Assembly (NCBI GenBank): GCA_028023455.1
Contig: JAQFVV010012402.1
Coordinates: 11,204,292-11,268,291, forward strand
Direction of reading: 5' to 3'
From: Epiperipatus broadwayi
Lineage: Eukaryota > Onychophora > Udeonychophora > Euonychophora > Peripatidae
DNA: 64,000 bases
In this document: in pieces, positions 38,170 through 48,739 of the stretch
How the letters are laid out: the number at the start of each line of letters is the position of its first letter
How positions within the stretch are numbered: position 1 is the first letter of the stretch
Made by a program: the position numbers and the translations under genes
Notes under the pieces: model-generated
Database searches by the model: none
The model's input: the letters and a program-made list of their open reading frames with translations, nothing else
Told to the model about the DNA's origin: nothing

Positions 38170-41040
38170 TCCCCTTTAATTTAATTTTAAAATCAGCATC
38201 ATTATTTTCACTAGTAAAAACAAACAATAAACAGGAAATACATCATATTCTACTTTTTAAATTTGTTTATTATCATCAGATAGTAGTGCTTTTTAATTGT
38301 TTTTGTAGAATGTTTTTTTTAAGTATTTTGATATCTTGAATATCTTCAGCCATAATTTTATAAACTTCCTAATAAAAACAATTAGCAATATGCTTCTTTA
38401 AATTGATTTTGAAATAATCTTCATATTGTAAATTAGGTCAATCTTCTATAAAAAAACAATCTTCAAATTAATCATGAAATATTTTTTAAGGAAGTATGGT
38501 TCTTTTTATTAGCTTTATATGCCTAATACATTACATAATAATGCAAATTCATGACATCTGACAATAAAATTATTACAAGTTCAAATATTAGTAAACATAT
38601 TCTAAATACAATAAAGATTATAAAGACTTACAATGCCAATTAAAAAACAAACTTCTAAAATCAAGATGGACAGAAATCACTCAAATCAGATAGGTTAAAT
38701 AAAAATAATTTCATATCTTTCCAGAACACTTTTCAAAAGTAGTAGACAGAAAAAAAGTATTTCACTAAATTAATTTTATTCAAAAGCAATTGATCTAAAC
38801 TGTAATCGAGTGTATCAGTCTTCTAGATTTTTTGTCCACCTAGAACTGAGGTTCCTAAACTTATTTGTTATGTCCCAGCCCTTTTCAAAACAGAAAAATT
38901 ACTTTGTACTTCTCTGGAAATCTATCTTCTTCAATTGAACAACAGAAAGATACAGTGATAAATTTGTGTAAGAAAGATGTAAATAAGACAATTTTGAAGC
39001 TTGAAATTATAAAATTGTTTAAAATCAATTTTATTAAGATTCATAATGAAGAATAATATTAAAATAAAAATCTTGAATAACATTAAAAATAATCCTATTC
39101 ATTAGGTGCAATTTATTAATGTTTGCCTCTGTCTTTGTATGCAGCATTTTTAAATTGCCATCATAACTTATTTGCAGACTGTTTCTTTTTTTTTTAGATA
39201 ATAGACTCATGACTACACTAAATATGCATTTTATCAATTATGAGGAAGGAAAAAAAAATAAGCCTGTAATCCAGGATAAATTGTATGTATCTGCTTTTGC
39301 AAATGATAGTAGCCAAGTGTGAATTTAAATTTTGATTCTTCATTTGTTACTTCTATCAGTTTGTCTTGTGGTTATGAAAATTCTTCTATGTTTGTACTTG
39401 AAAAAGAGTTCAAAATTTAATTAGATATATTCATTTTAAAAATATCTTTAAATCATTGATGAAATCAGAATGCAGAGCCTCCAAATGTTGATACTAGATA
39501 AGATTTCATCATGTAGTTTTGATAAATTTGAAAACTGCTCAGTTCCCCTCATTATAAATTTCATTTGTATATAAAAAGTTTAGTTTAAAACATACAAATA
39601 TTGGTTTCTGTTTTAGCTAAATTCAGCTTCTTGCCTTGAAATTATAAATTTGTTTAATTAAATTTTGTCATATAAACTATCCATTTTTTTTTAAATCAAT
39701 CATAAAGCATCGTCTTTATTTTTTAAGAACTCTACTATTGAGTAAAGAATTTATAAAAACAATCCAAATTAGTACCCTTTGATAGTCAATGAACTTTTAT
39801 ATAATCAGCAAATCACTAAATTCTAAAACAATAATAATACAGTTTGCTTTGTGGTCCCTGAAAAAATCGAAGGTATCGAATATAAATTAAAATTATTAAA
39901 TTCTATTTCACTTTTGCACTGTTAATTACTTGTCACACAATTCAGAAATAATCTAAATTAGGTTTCATACATATCTATTTATAATAGCATATTAGCAACA
40001 AATCATTACATTCTCATATTCCTGATGGTGGATGCTGAACATGCATGATGCATTCTTGCTACCAATACTTTCTCATGGGCAGACTTAACCACTGATCAAT
40101 TATAACATATATTTTGTGTGTTAGTTTGAACAGAAGTAATTACTATGACTCTAACTCTATGTTACACAATAGAAGAAATATTATGGAGTTTTTCACAATT
40201 TTCTTCTCTTTTTTTTTTTATGATTCTTACCATCCCTTTATTTTTATTTAACATCCAATTACATCTGAAGTTATTATTATTCTCTGAATCATTCTGGTGC
40301 CTCTCAGATTGTATTTCTTCTTTGGGAAGCATTACTCTAGTATATCTAAAATGTTCTTTCTCAATTGATTATACTTAAGTTTTCTAATCATTATTAGACA
40401 TGAAACTCAGTTTATTTGCACAAATGTAAAGTATTTGTATTTTAAATTGTTATTGTCAATATTTTTTTAACCATGGTTATAAATTTTATATTACCATCAT
40501 TTTTTTTCTTTATAACATTAGCTTGTTCCTAAACAATATTTATAATCTTTTGGTCCAAAATAAATAATGTTTATTATATTTTGTTAAGGCTTCATTTCTA
40601 GAAATTCTTTTATTTCCCAGCACTGAGCTTAACAAATCAGGAAAATGTCAGTATTTTTTAATATTCATTTTCAGCAGATTCAGAACTTTTCAATAGCAAC
40701 ACTTCTTGTTATTCTTTTCATATTAAAAATAAAATTGTTATCAAAACTATAAAATCTATTTTTATTAAGTTTTCAGCAACTTAAAAATAAAATATTAATT
40801 TCCAAAGTTTGTGAAGTTAGGTAGTACATATATTGCAATAAAAATAATGTATGTTTTATATATTAAAACATAGAGAGAAAAGTGAAAAAAGAGATGTGGG
40901 AAAGAGGGAGATGAGGTGAGATTGAGTGGTAGAGAGAAAGAAGAGTTAGGAAAAGAAGAGGCAAAAAAAAAAAATAATGTAAAGTTTACATTATTTCGTT
41001 TTTCTTTCTTGTAAACAATCTGAAACAATCAAAAGAATTA
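38170..41040. other. AT-rich stretch without recognisable genes
   Basis: No coding region or family repeat recognised. A purine-rich segment (GAGAGAAAAGTGAAAAAAGAG and on) lies at about 40,870-40,970. Confidence 0.45.
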
Positions 41041-41057
41041 TAGTATTATTGATACAG

Positions 41058-41108
41058 TTTTTTTTTTTTTATGTGTCAAAGCGTCGGCTCGGCCACCAAC
41101 GCTTGACA
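41058..41108 (-). mobile_element. Truncated SINE-like retroposon end
   Basis: Read on the minus strand: about 40 bases ending GAGCCGACGCTTTGACACAT followed by poly-A (poly-T on the plus strand, about 41,058-41,070). Near-identical 13-mers flank it: ATTATTGATACAG at about 41,046 and ATTATTGATATAG at about 41,110. This fits an LINE-mobilised, heavily 5'-truncated insertion. Confidence 0.6.
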
Positions 41109-41124
41109 ATTATTGATATAGTTG

Positions 41125-42060
41125 ATAGCAAAGGTATAATACAAGTAAAAATCAGTTTTACTCATTGAGATTATTAAGATATTTTTGGCAGAAAAAAAAA
41201 ATTAAGACTTTTCAGATTAATGTTAGACGTAATATAAATTGCTCTGTAGTTTATGGCCATAAATATAATAGTTTTAATCTCACACAATAAAAAAGGTATA
41301 TTATGCTTTTACATGTAATTTTATTTATCAAAACAATGAATGCATCAGTGATTTTGGCCTTTATACGTTCTATTCGATAATCATTACCATTTTTGCTTCT
41401 GTTTTTTTTTTTTAATCTATAGTAATTCTTTTTTTTTCTTAATATTTTTTTTTTTTTAAATCCCGTCCAAGTAGATTACAAACTGTTGTAATCTAAAGCT
41501 ACACAAGAGTTCAAATTTGGCGTAGGACTTGATTTACAAGTGTTATCAATATTATAAATTGCTTCCCTGTTTTGATTCTTCTATGTAAAGAGATTCTATT
41601 TTTAAGAAATTCAGTTCTTTTTTCTATTTCAAGATCACATTCACTTCCTAGCTCTGTATGTTTTTAGCTCGTGATAGAGTGATGAACTTTAGAGTTAAAG
41701 AATTTATTTTTGAATTAATTTTAAAAAACTCACTTAGATAATGAAGTGGGATTATTATGCTTAATATTCCACTTCGATCTGAGTAATAACTTCCATGATT
41801 TTTATTTTGATAATCGTAAAAAAGTTAATGCCTAACAATATTAGCAAATTACTTCAGTATTCATTTCTAACTGTATTTTTCTACACTTATAATAGATACT
41901 TTTATTGGTAGTAAAGTAGATTACTATGTTTTGTATTATTTATAAAATTATTACAAATGATAAAAATATATTTGTCCCAAATTGTAGCATGTGTTTTCTT
42001 GCAGTGATAAAAAGCACCATTTTAAATGATATTCATAGAAATATTATATGAATATATCAT
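41125..42060. other. AT-rich stretch without recognisable genes
   Basis: Several long T-runs (41,402-41,457). No coding region or repeat recognised. Confidence 0.45.
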
Positions 42061-42146
42061 TGGTAGCCGAAATGTCAGCACAGCTGCAGACAGTTGCCGC
42101 AGGTTTACTTCCCGGCTGATGCTTTGACATATGGAAAAAAAAAAAT
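42061..42146 (+). mobile_element. SINE-like retroposon fragment with poly-A
   Basis: A GC-richer 75-base piece, TGGTAGCCGAAATGTCAGCA through CCGGCTGATGCTTTGACATA, followed by an A-run. Its 3' end matches the reverse-oriented fragment at 41,058-41,108 (CCGxCGCTTTGACACAT against CTGATGCTTTGACATAT). Probably the same SINE family. No tRNA-like head is present. Confidence 0.55.
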
Positions 42147-42359
42147 TTTAATTCTAATGTACAATTTATTACAGATTCAGCTATTAAATAAAAGTTGAAG
42201 ATTTTAAATGATTTAGTTTATTTTAACTTGATCTGTATGCTTGAAGAATGCATTTATCATATCAAGATAAAAAATATAAAACATTAGCAAATTTTTCCCC
42301 ACATAATAGTGCTACTGCAAGTTTTAGTAATCATTAGATGCTAAAAAGTTGTGTGTATC

Positions 42360-42500
42360 ATAATCACTATTCAGTGCTTTCCACAGACTAGTTTCTAACA
42401 TAGCTTTCAGCAGTGAGAAGCTTTGGATATGAAAGCAGTACATCTGGATCTTTGGATTTAATGAACCATCTCTCCAGCTCCCATCAATGACTTTTTTCTT
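42360..42500 (+). mobile_element. Fold-back element B, partial copy
   Basis: Contains blocks resembling the central part of element B (AGTTTCTAACATAGCTTTCAG, GCAGTACATCTGGATC, against AGTTTGTGGCTTTTATCAG and GCATTACATCTGAGG of the copy at 42.9 kb). The outer arms are not evident. Confidence 0.4.
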
Positions 42501-42509
42501 AATTATAAA

Positions 42510-42920
42510 TTTATATGATCATCTGATATTAAAGTAGAGATATGTTGTATCAAATGCTTTCTGATAATATAGCTGTTATTAACATCTATAAATTGTATAA
42601 GCCACACATAATAGTTCTTTATGTGATGGCATGTGTGCATCCTCAATGATAACAATTTTAATTTGGATATCTACTTTAAAGTTTTATAATGTAGGTACAG
42701 TGCTGAACTATATCTCCTAAGATAGATATTTGTAATAGTTGTAAGCATTAACAATTACAAATAATGTGATATCTGTAAATAAATGAATATGTCAGATATT
42801 TAATTATTAAATGATGGTCAATGATAGCAAAAAAATAACATACAAATATTTTTGTAGGTGATCTATATTGTTTAAAGCCATAGAGAAAGTATATAATTCG
42901 TAAACTCAAAATTTGTGAAC
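42510..42920. other. Intergenic, nothing recognised
   Basis: AT-rich sequence between two copies of element B. Confidence 0.4.
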
Positions 42921-42924
42921 CTGG

Positions 42925-43340
42925 ACAAATGTGATTTGAACATTTCTCCAAATAGTAGTGTCATTCATTGCAACCCAAAGTAATCAATGGATGTTGGAAG
43001 ATTTGTGCATTAAAATCTCTATCTAGTACCTATTCAATCAATATCCCCAGACTAGTGTCTAGTTTGTGGCTTTTATCAGTAAAAAGCATTACATCTGAGG
43101 GCATTGCACCTAGATCCCAAGATTGGGATGCAGGGTTATACTAGATCCAAAGATCTAGATGCCGGGCTCTCAGATAAAAAGCTCACTACTGAAAGTCACA
43201 TGCTAAAAACTAGTCTGGGGATATTAAATATGTGAGCACTAACAGGGATGTTAATGCACAAACCTATAGCATCCATTGATTCCTACGGCTTGCACTTGAT
43301 GGTACTATTGTATGGCAAAATATGATACTGTTTTAACAGG
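42925..43340. mobile_element. Fold-back element B, copy 2
   Basis: Same family as 24,732-25,090. It shares AAGTAATCAATGGATG near 42,980, inverted as GCATCCATTGATTCCT near 43,269, and GGGCATTGCACCTAGATCCC near 43,098. The centre has an additional palindromic duplication (CTAGATCCAAAGATCTAG near 43,141-43,160). The downstream flank TGATCATGTGATAATTTAG resembles that of copy 1, so the element may extend to about 43,390. Confidence 0.7.
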
Positions 43341-43394
43341 TTGTATAAGTATAAGAAATAGTGATCATGTGATAATTTAGTGGTTTATTAATGT

Positions 43395-44285
43395 TATTAG
43401 TATTAATAAGAATATAATTTACAGAAATTTCAGATAACTTTCACTATTGTTCTATTTGATGTAGTTTTCTTTATCTAATCTGTCGTTTTTGTACTTATTT
43501 TATCATTTATTTTGCTTTAGTTTTAAAATTTTACTTAAAAAATAAACATTTATAAAAATTTTATTTTTAAAATGATCAATTTTTACTTTCATTAAGATTT
43601 TTGACATTTTTTAATAGCATCAATTTAAAAAAATAATTAATTGTTTCGAAAAGTTTAAATAATATTAAAAGTAGATAATATTAAAAGTGGAGGTCAAAAT
43701 GAAACTTTGTTTATTGAGAATACATTATTTAAATGTATATATAAAAAATATTTCTAAATGTTAAATATCAAACCAGATTTTCTTAAAAAACCATCAATTT
43801 TTCTCGTTCTGGATTTTTACCGCAGCTGCATGCTATATTTTAATGATTTTCAAGTAGCATCACTTGATATGCTGGCATCTAGCTAACCTCTCTGTTTTCT
43901 TTTATTAGTTAAGATTTCGACTTAATAAAAAAAAAATCTACTTAAAAAAATACTCTGCTATAAATAGAAAAAAAAATTTGGTCCACAATTAATCCTGAAT
44001 AATTATCAACTAACTAGGACATTACATGCACTTTGTATATAAGAAACATTGCCAGTTATATTTGAGTGCATTTAAGGTTTTTTTTACAGAAGGTAGTATA
44101 CACGCACATATATATAACAATAATAAATTTTTCAATAAAAATTTTTGTATAATAAATTTGGTTTACATTATAAATAGAATCAAATAACACTGTCAGTAAA
44201 AACTGCAATACAATCTGTCTGCAAGTGTGTTTATATGTTTATTTTCTAATCTTGTAATTTAAACAAAAAAGCTTTCCACGCTAAG
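43395..44285. other. AT-rich stretch without recognisable genes
   Basis: No coding region or repeat recognised. Confidence 0.4.
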
Positions 44286-44289
44286 TACA

Positions 44290-44800
44290 CACACTGTAAA
44301 AGTTGTTATAATAGCTTTCATTACTGAGGATATTCTCAAATCAAAGCACAAGATAGAAACATCATTGAGCTATTATAAAAACATTACAGTGCAGGTGTTT
44401 AAATTACGTACAATCTCTGCACTAGTAAATAAAATTGACTATTACATAATTTCTAAACATGTAGTAAATTGAAAAATTTTGTGAACATTAATATATAGAA
44501 AAAAATTAATAGATATAAAGTGAATAAAAAAACACCTTCATGCTCTCAAACTGAGATGTTTTAGATTGGCCTATATTACTAAATTTAGATACAAAAGATG
44601 AGATAATCACTCTTATCTTTTCAAAGTCTCTATCTTGTGCTTTGGTTTGAGAGTTTTCTCAGTACTCAACAAGACATTGTTGAGCTATTATAACAACATT
44701 ATAGCACATATGTTTATGGTGAAAATTCTTTCTGTTTAAATTACATACGATCTCTGTGCTAATAATTAAAATTAAATATTACATAATCTTGATAATATAA
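44290..44800. mobile_element. Composite fold-back element D
   Basis: GTTGTTATAATAGCT near 44,298 is inverted as AGCTATTATAACAAC near 44,693, and TCAAATCAAAGCACAAGATA near 44,337 as TATCTTGTGCTTTGGTTTGA near 44,632. A direct copy of the right-end block is also present: AGCTATTATAAAAACATTA near 44,368 and AGCTATTATAACAACATTA near 44,694, each followed by TTTAAATTACxTACxATCTCT. It looks like one fold-back element with an extra terminal copy. No coding capacity. Confidence 0.55.
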
Positions 44801-44884
44801 ATAATAATGAGTGTTTAGCTTTTACAGCGAGCATCACAGATGGTAGATAGGAAAATTCTTAATAGCATCAAATGTTATTTATAG

Positions 44885-44970
44885 GTTATATATATATATA
44901 TATATATGTTGTGACTGGTTGGGTTACATGACACACAGCAACATAGTTGCATATATATATATATATAAAG
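44885..44970. repeat. Two (TA)n tracts flanking a short unique block
   Basis: TA runs at about 44,887-44,908 and 44,953-44,969 with a GC-richer 42-bp block between them (GTTGTGACTGGTTGGGTTAC and on). Confidence 0.8.
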
Positions 44971-44971
44971 G

Positions 44972-46455
44972 AAATGTAGAAATAACAAAGACAAAAATTT
45001 TAATAGATATTTTCCACTTTTCTGGAATAAAATAATCCTAGTAAAAGAATTAAATAGTTCTGAATTTAAAATAGAATTTTATTATAAATTAAAACATTTA
45101 AGAAGGTTTCTAAATAAATTAATATTGTATTTTGATTTTGAATTTAAAAACAAGCATGATTTATTTTTGAAATAATGCTTGTATACATTTCTTATATATT
45201 TTTTAAAAATTTTTGTAGATTAAAAATTCCAAAAAGTAGCATTTAATTAAAAGTAATTGGAAAAGAGTAAAAATGTGTAGATGACACTTTTGTAGAAATC
45301 TAAAAGTAGCTTTTGATTAAAATTGTTTTTAATCAAGATAAGGATTAGACAGAAAAAAACACATTTCAATTAAGGTGTTTTTATCACCTCAAATGACTCG
45401 TATAAAAAGGATTGATAAAAATGTCAGTTCAGTCTGGTTTAAAGCTTTTGAGAAGCAGTTGGTAACATATAGTTAGCTGCAAAGTTGGTTATAATATTTT
45501 GTTGCAGCTTGTTGAAGTTTGCAGTAGTTAGCTGGACAGAAGAGATGGCTTCCAGAGCTATATAGATAGTTACCATGGATGAGATGTAGCTGAAGGAAAG
45601 ATAGTAGATACAGGAGCTGCTAATAGTTTTTTTCCAGAAGTGTTTTGATTTACCTGAAGTCCAAGTCAACTTCTAATGAGTCATTAGCCAGAACAAAAGA
45701 GGACAAAATAGTTTGCTTGCCTGAAGTCAAAGTGGAACCAACTGCAGAACAATCCTTATCTGATTATACCTATTTTGACAATGACATGCCAGTCTACCAC
45801 TTGCTCAGGGAAGCCATCAGTAAATGAATTAATTATACATATGCTATCTCAGCTATCCTTAAAATGACTTTTAAATTTATAACTTAATAACTTAATGTAA
45901 AATAAATGAATAATTTGTTTGAGTCACATGTCTAAAAAAAGGAACATAGATAATTTTATATATATTGTAAAGAAGTTATTTTATATTCCTTAAAGAGACA
46001 TTTTTTAAACTTATATTTTTAAATTTAAAAAAACCTTATAATTAAAAGTCAACCTGATGATCATAGCTATATACAGAAAGAATTATCTAAAATTTATGTT
46101 TTAAAAGAAAAACAGATTTCTAAAATCTTTTAGATTTAAAAAAAAAAAAAAAAAAGAAAGACATTTTAAATATAAATATAATTAATTAATCAAAACAATT
46201 ACTTGGGGAAAAAAATTGACTATTTTTTTTATGAAAAAGAAAACTTTTTATGAAAGTGTTTGTATTTAATTCATACACATTATTTTTATGTCAAATTTAA
46301 TATATGGTATAAACGATAGCATGCACATATATTTCTATGTGTACACATATATGTTAATAGATATCTGTATCATTAAAATGTAACTTAGATTTTTAATCAT
46401 TTATTATTTTATGATGATTGAAATATAGTCATCAAATGAACTGCACTCTGTGTAC
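44972..46455. other. AT-rich stretch; possible promoter-like segment near 45.4 kb
   Basis: CGTATAAAAAGG at about 45,399 followed by GTCAGTTCAGTCTGG at about 45,422 resembles the TATA box and start region of some invertebrate LTR elements, and the next 400 bases are GC-richer. The plus-strand frame 45,645-45,827 contains LPEVKVEPTAEQSLSD, unrecognised. Nothing confirms an LTR or a gene here. Confidence 0.25.
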
Positions 46456-46566
46456 ATATATACACCCGGGTCTCATTTTATGCAGATTTATTTAAGGTGA
46501 TTTTGAAGTTATGCAATTCATGTTTCTTCTTAATATCTTTGTATGCATTTTTCTTTTATGCAATAA

Positions 46567-46692
46567 AAATTATTACATTAGAAGTCAAGCTTCAATAATG
46601 CGCTATTACTTTAAATATTATAAATTTTACGCACTCACGTCATATTTAAAGTAATAGTGCATTAGCGGAGTTCGACTTCCATCTAATAATTT
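46567..46692. repeat. Inverted repeat inside the pogo-like element
   Basis: Arms 46,567-46,618 and 46,641-46,692 pair through AAATTATTACATTAGAAGTC / GACTTCCATCTAATAATTT and GCGCTATTACTTTAAATAT / ATATTTAAAGTAATAGTGC. It may be a nested MITE or a subterminal structure of the host element. Confidence 0.65.
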
Positions 46693-46960
46693 CAATATTT
46701 TCAGCACTTTATAATAGTACTGTAATAGATTTTATGCAGTAAAAAAGTTCATAATTCACTTAGAATCAGGATTTCCCCATTTTATACATTAAATTTTATA
46801 AGCCTATAATGTAAATCTGTTCAAATGTTATAGATGGAAAATACTATGTTTGTTGATGTTTTTGCATTTTAAATCACATTCTATTTTTGCTTTTTATAAA
46901 AAGAGTACATAATCAATTAATCATTTAGTGTCTGCAAGTTTATTTTTAAAAGATGAGTAA

Positions 46961-47160
46961 CAGTGGTGGGCACAATTAAATTTGACAATTAAAATCTGAT
47001 TTTTAATTGTAATTAACAATTTAAAAATTACATAATGTAATCTGAAATTAAGGTGATATGAAGCAATGAAATTTGATTTTTAAACAAAATTGAAAATTAA
47101 AGACAGAAATAAGAATCTAATTTTTAATTGTTAGTTTTAATTAAATTTTGCCCAACAGTG
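46961..47160. mobile_element. hAT-type MITE nested in the pogo-like element
   Basis: Exactly 200 bp with inverted ends CAGTGGTGGGCA ... TGCCCAACAGTG, the canonical CAGxG..TGGGCA style of hAT termini. It is flanked by an 8-bp near-duplication ATGAGTAA / ATGAGTCG (46,953-46,960 and 47,161-47,168). The interior is AT-rich and non-coding (TTTTTAATTGT and inverted variants). Confidence 0.8.
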
Positions 47161-47774
47161 ATGAGTCGGTGTCTTTTTATTATCGTAAGTCTAAGTTCTT
47201 ATTTTTATTTTAAACTTTTAGTTTACTCTAATGGAGAGAAAAAAACATCCAAGAAAATGAATTTATTTGTAAACAAAAATTTCAATTTTAGATCGCTTAG
47301 CGAAATGGGAAGGATCAACAGTGATTGGAAAATGTTTTAGTTGTATTTCCTTTTGACTTCATTTAAGAAGAAGCTACAGTACCTCACATCACATCACATC
47401 ATGACAAATCTGATGTATCAAATAGCGATAATGATTAAAATACTGTACATGTATGAAAAAATGTAAATTATGCATAAAAATATATTGTTTTGAATAAAAT
47501 TAAATACTGTAGTTAATAAAAAAAGTAAAAAAAGTTTATCTTGTATCAATTTTGTTCAAATTTGAAATTTTTTATTAGTCATATTTTCTTTTCTTATTTT
47601 TTATTCAAATTTTAAAGTAATTTTACATTGTTGCTTTGCTTTTATGCAATTTTCAAAAATTACAGTAACCTATCCCCCATTTTTCAAGGTAAGTTAAGTC
47701 TATTTTTGTGCAATTTCTTTTATGCGTGTTTTCTGAGAAATCTATCTACCGCATAAAATGAGACCCAGGTGTAT

Positions 47775-48600
47775 ATATCAAATGCATGTCAGATAGACAC
47801 ATTTAGATAAAAATTAATGTAACTATTATTTTGATAAATTCAAATATGTTAGGTAAATAAATTAATATATCCCACTGATATACAGCTATATATGTGGTTT
47901 AAGTAAACCTAGCATAAAATATTTGTATTATTAAAAATAAAAGTTAAAAAGTTTAATCATGTATTATTGTAAGACAATTTAAATATGTTTAGAAATTATG
48001 TGCACACACATGTATGTATGTATATATATCGTTAAAGTGTCAAATAGGACATATATATATATATAATTTAATATATATTTTAATAATTTTATTAAGTGTC
48101 AATTGGAATATATCCATGTAATAGTAAAATGCATGTCTGTATGCCTATGTGGAGCATATACGTAAATCATAATGTAATAACTTGAATTTTGTATATTAAT
48201 CACATAAATCACAATATATTTTTTTTTATTGTATGTTAATCAAAATCAGAAGGCATATGTGTATAGGGTAAGAATTTCTTTACAATCTAACCTTATCACT
48301 CACTACCAAATCTAGCTCATTTTTTTGAATTTTAGATAATAATCAACTAAACATATATGTTCAATTATAAATTATGGTAGATCTGAATTTAGTTCAGTCC
48401 CCTATAGCTATTTAAGTTAGATAGCTGGATTTAAAGACATTTTCATGTCCAAAAATTTCAGAGTTTCTATTTAAATATTACATCTGAAATAAGTGCTGGG
48501 TTTTGAGTTGATATTTTAGATCTAGTGTCTGAATATTCTAGCTCTCCACTGACATGAGCTATACGCTCAAAACCAGTTGGTCTGAGGATAGATTTTAAAT
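47775..48600. other. AT-rich stretch without recognisable genes
   Basis: Short (TA)n at about 48,050-48,064. Nothing else recognised. Confidence 0.4.
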
Positions 48601-48604
48601 ATTT

Positions 48605-48735
48605 TCTCATGCCACACTTATCAATTAAAAGCTTATTTGAGCTATTGGTACACCCTCTGTATTACATTTTTGTAAATACAAGCTTATAAAAGTAATGTCG
48701 CATTATATATGACTTGCTCTTTTGATTATTATAAA
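48605..48735 (+). repeat. Interspersed repeat R3, copy 2
   Basis: Same ordered blocks as 14,565-14,695: GAGCTATTGGTACACCCTC, TGTATTACATTTTTGTAAAT, and ATATATGACTTGCTCTTTTG. Confidence 0.6.
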
Positions 48736-48739
48736 ATAA

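Larger units (their letters stand above)
46463..47771. mobile_element. pogo/Tigger-like DNA transposon, non-autonomous
   Basis: Terminal inverted repeats of about 21 bp: CACCCGGGTCTCATTTTATG at 46,463 and, on the other strand, CACCTGGGTCTCATTTTATG ending at 47,771. Each is bordered by TA (46,461-46,462 and 47,772-47,773), the duplication made by Tc1/mariner/pogo elements. Repeated TTTTATGCA motifs near both ends are typical of Tigger-like ends. No transposase frame remains. A 200-bp hAT MITE and a 126-bp inverted repeat lie inside. Confidence 0.7.

Noticed and set aside
41058-42146. One 1.09-kb transposon bounded by inverted copies of GCTTTGACATAT
   Set aside because: Both copies end in A-tails in their own orientation and the left one has its own target duplication, so they are two separate retroposon ends in opposite directions.
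45395-45830. LTR with TATA box and primer-binding region
   Set aside because: Only a TATA-like motif and a GTCAGTTCAGT start-like motif are present; no second LTR, terminal TG..CA pair or primer-binding site was found.
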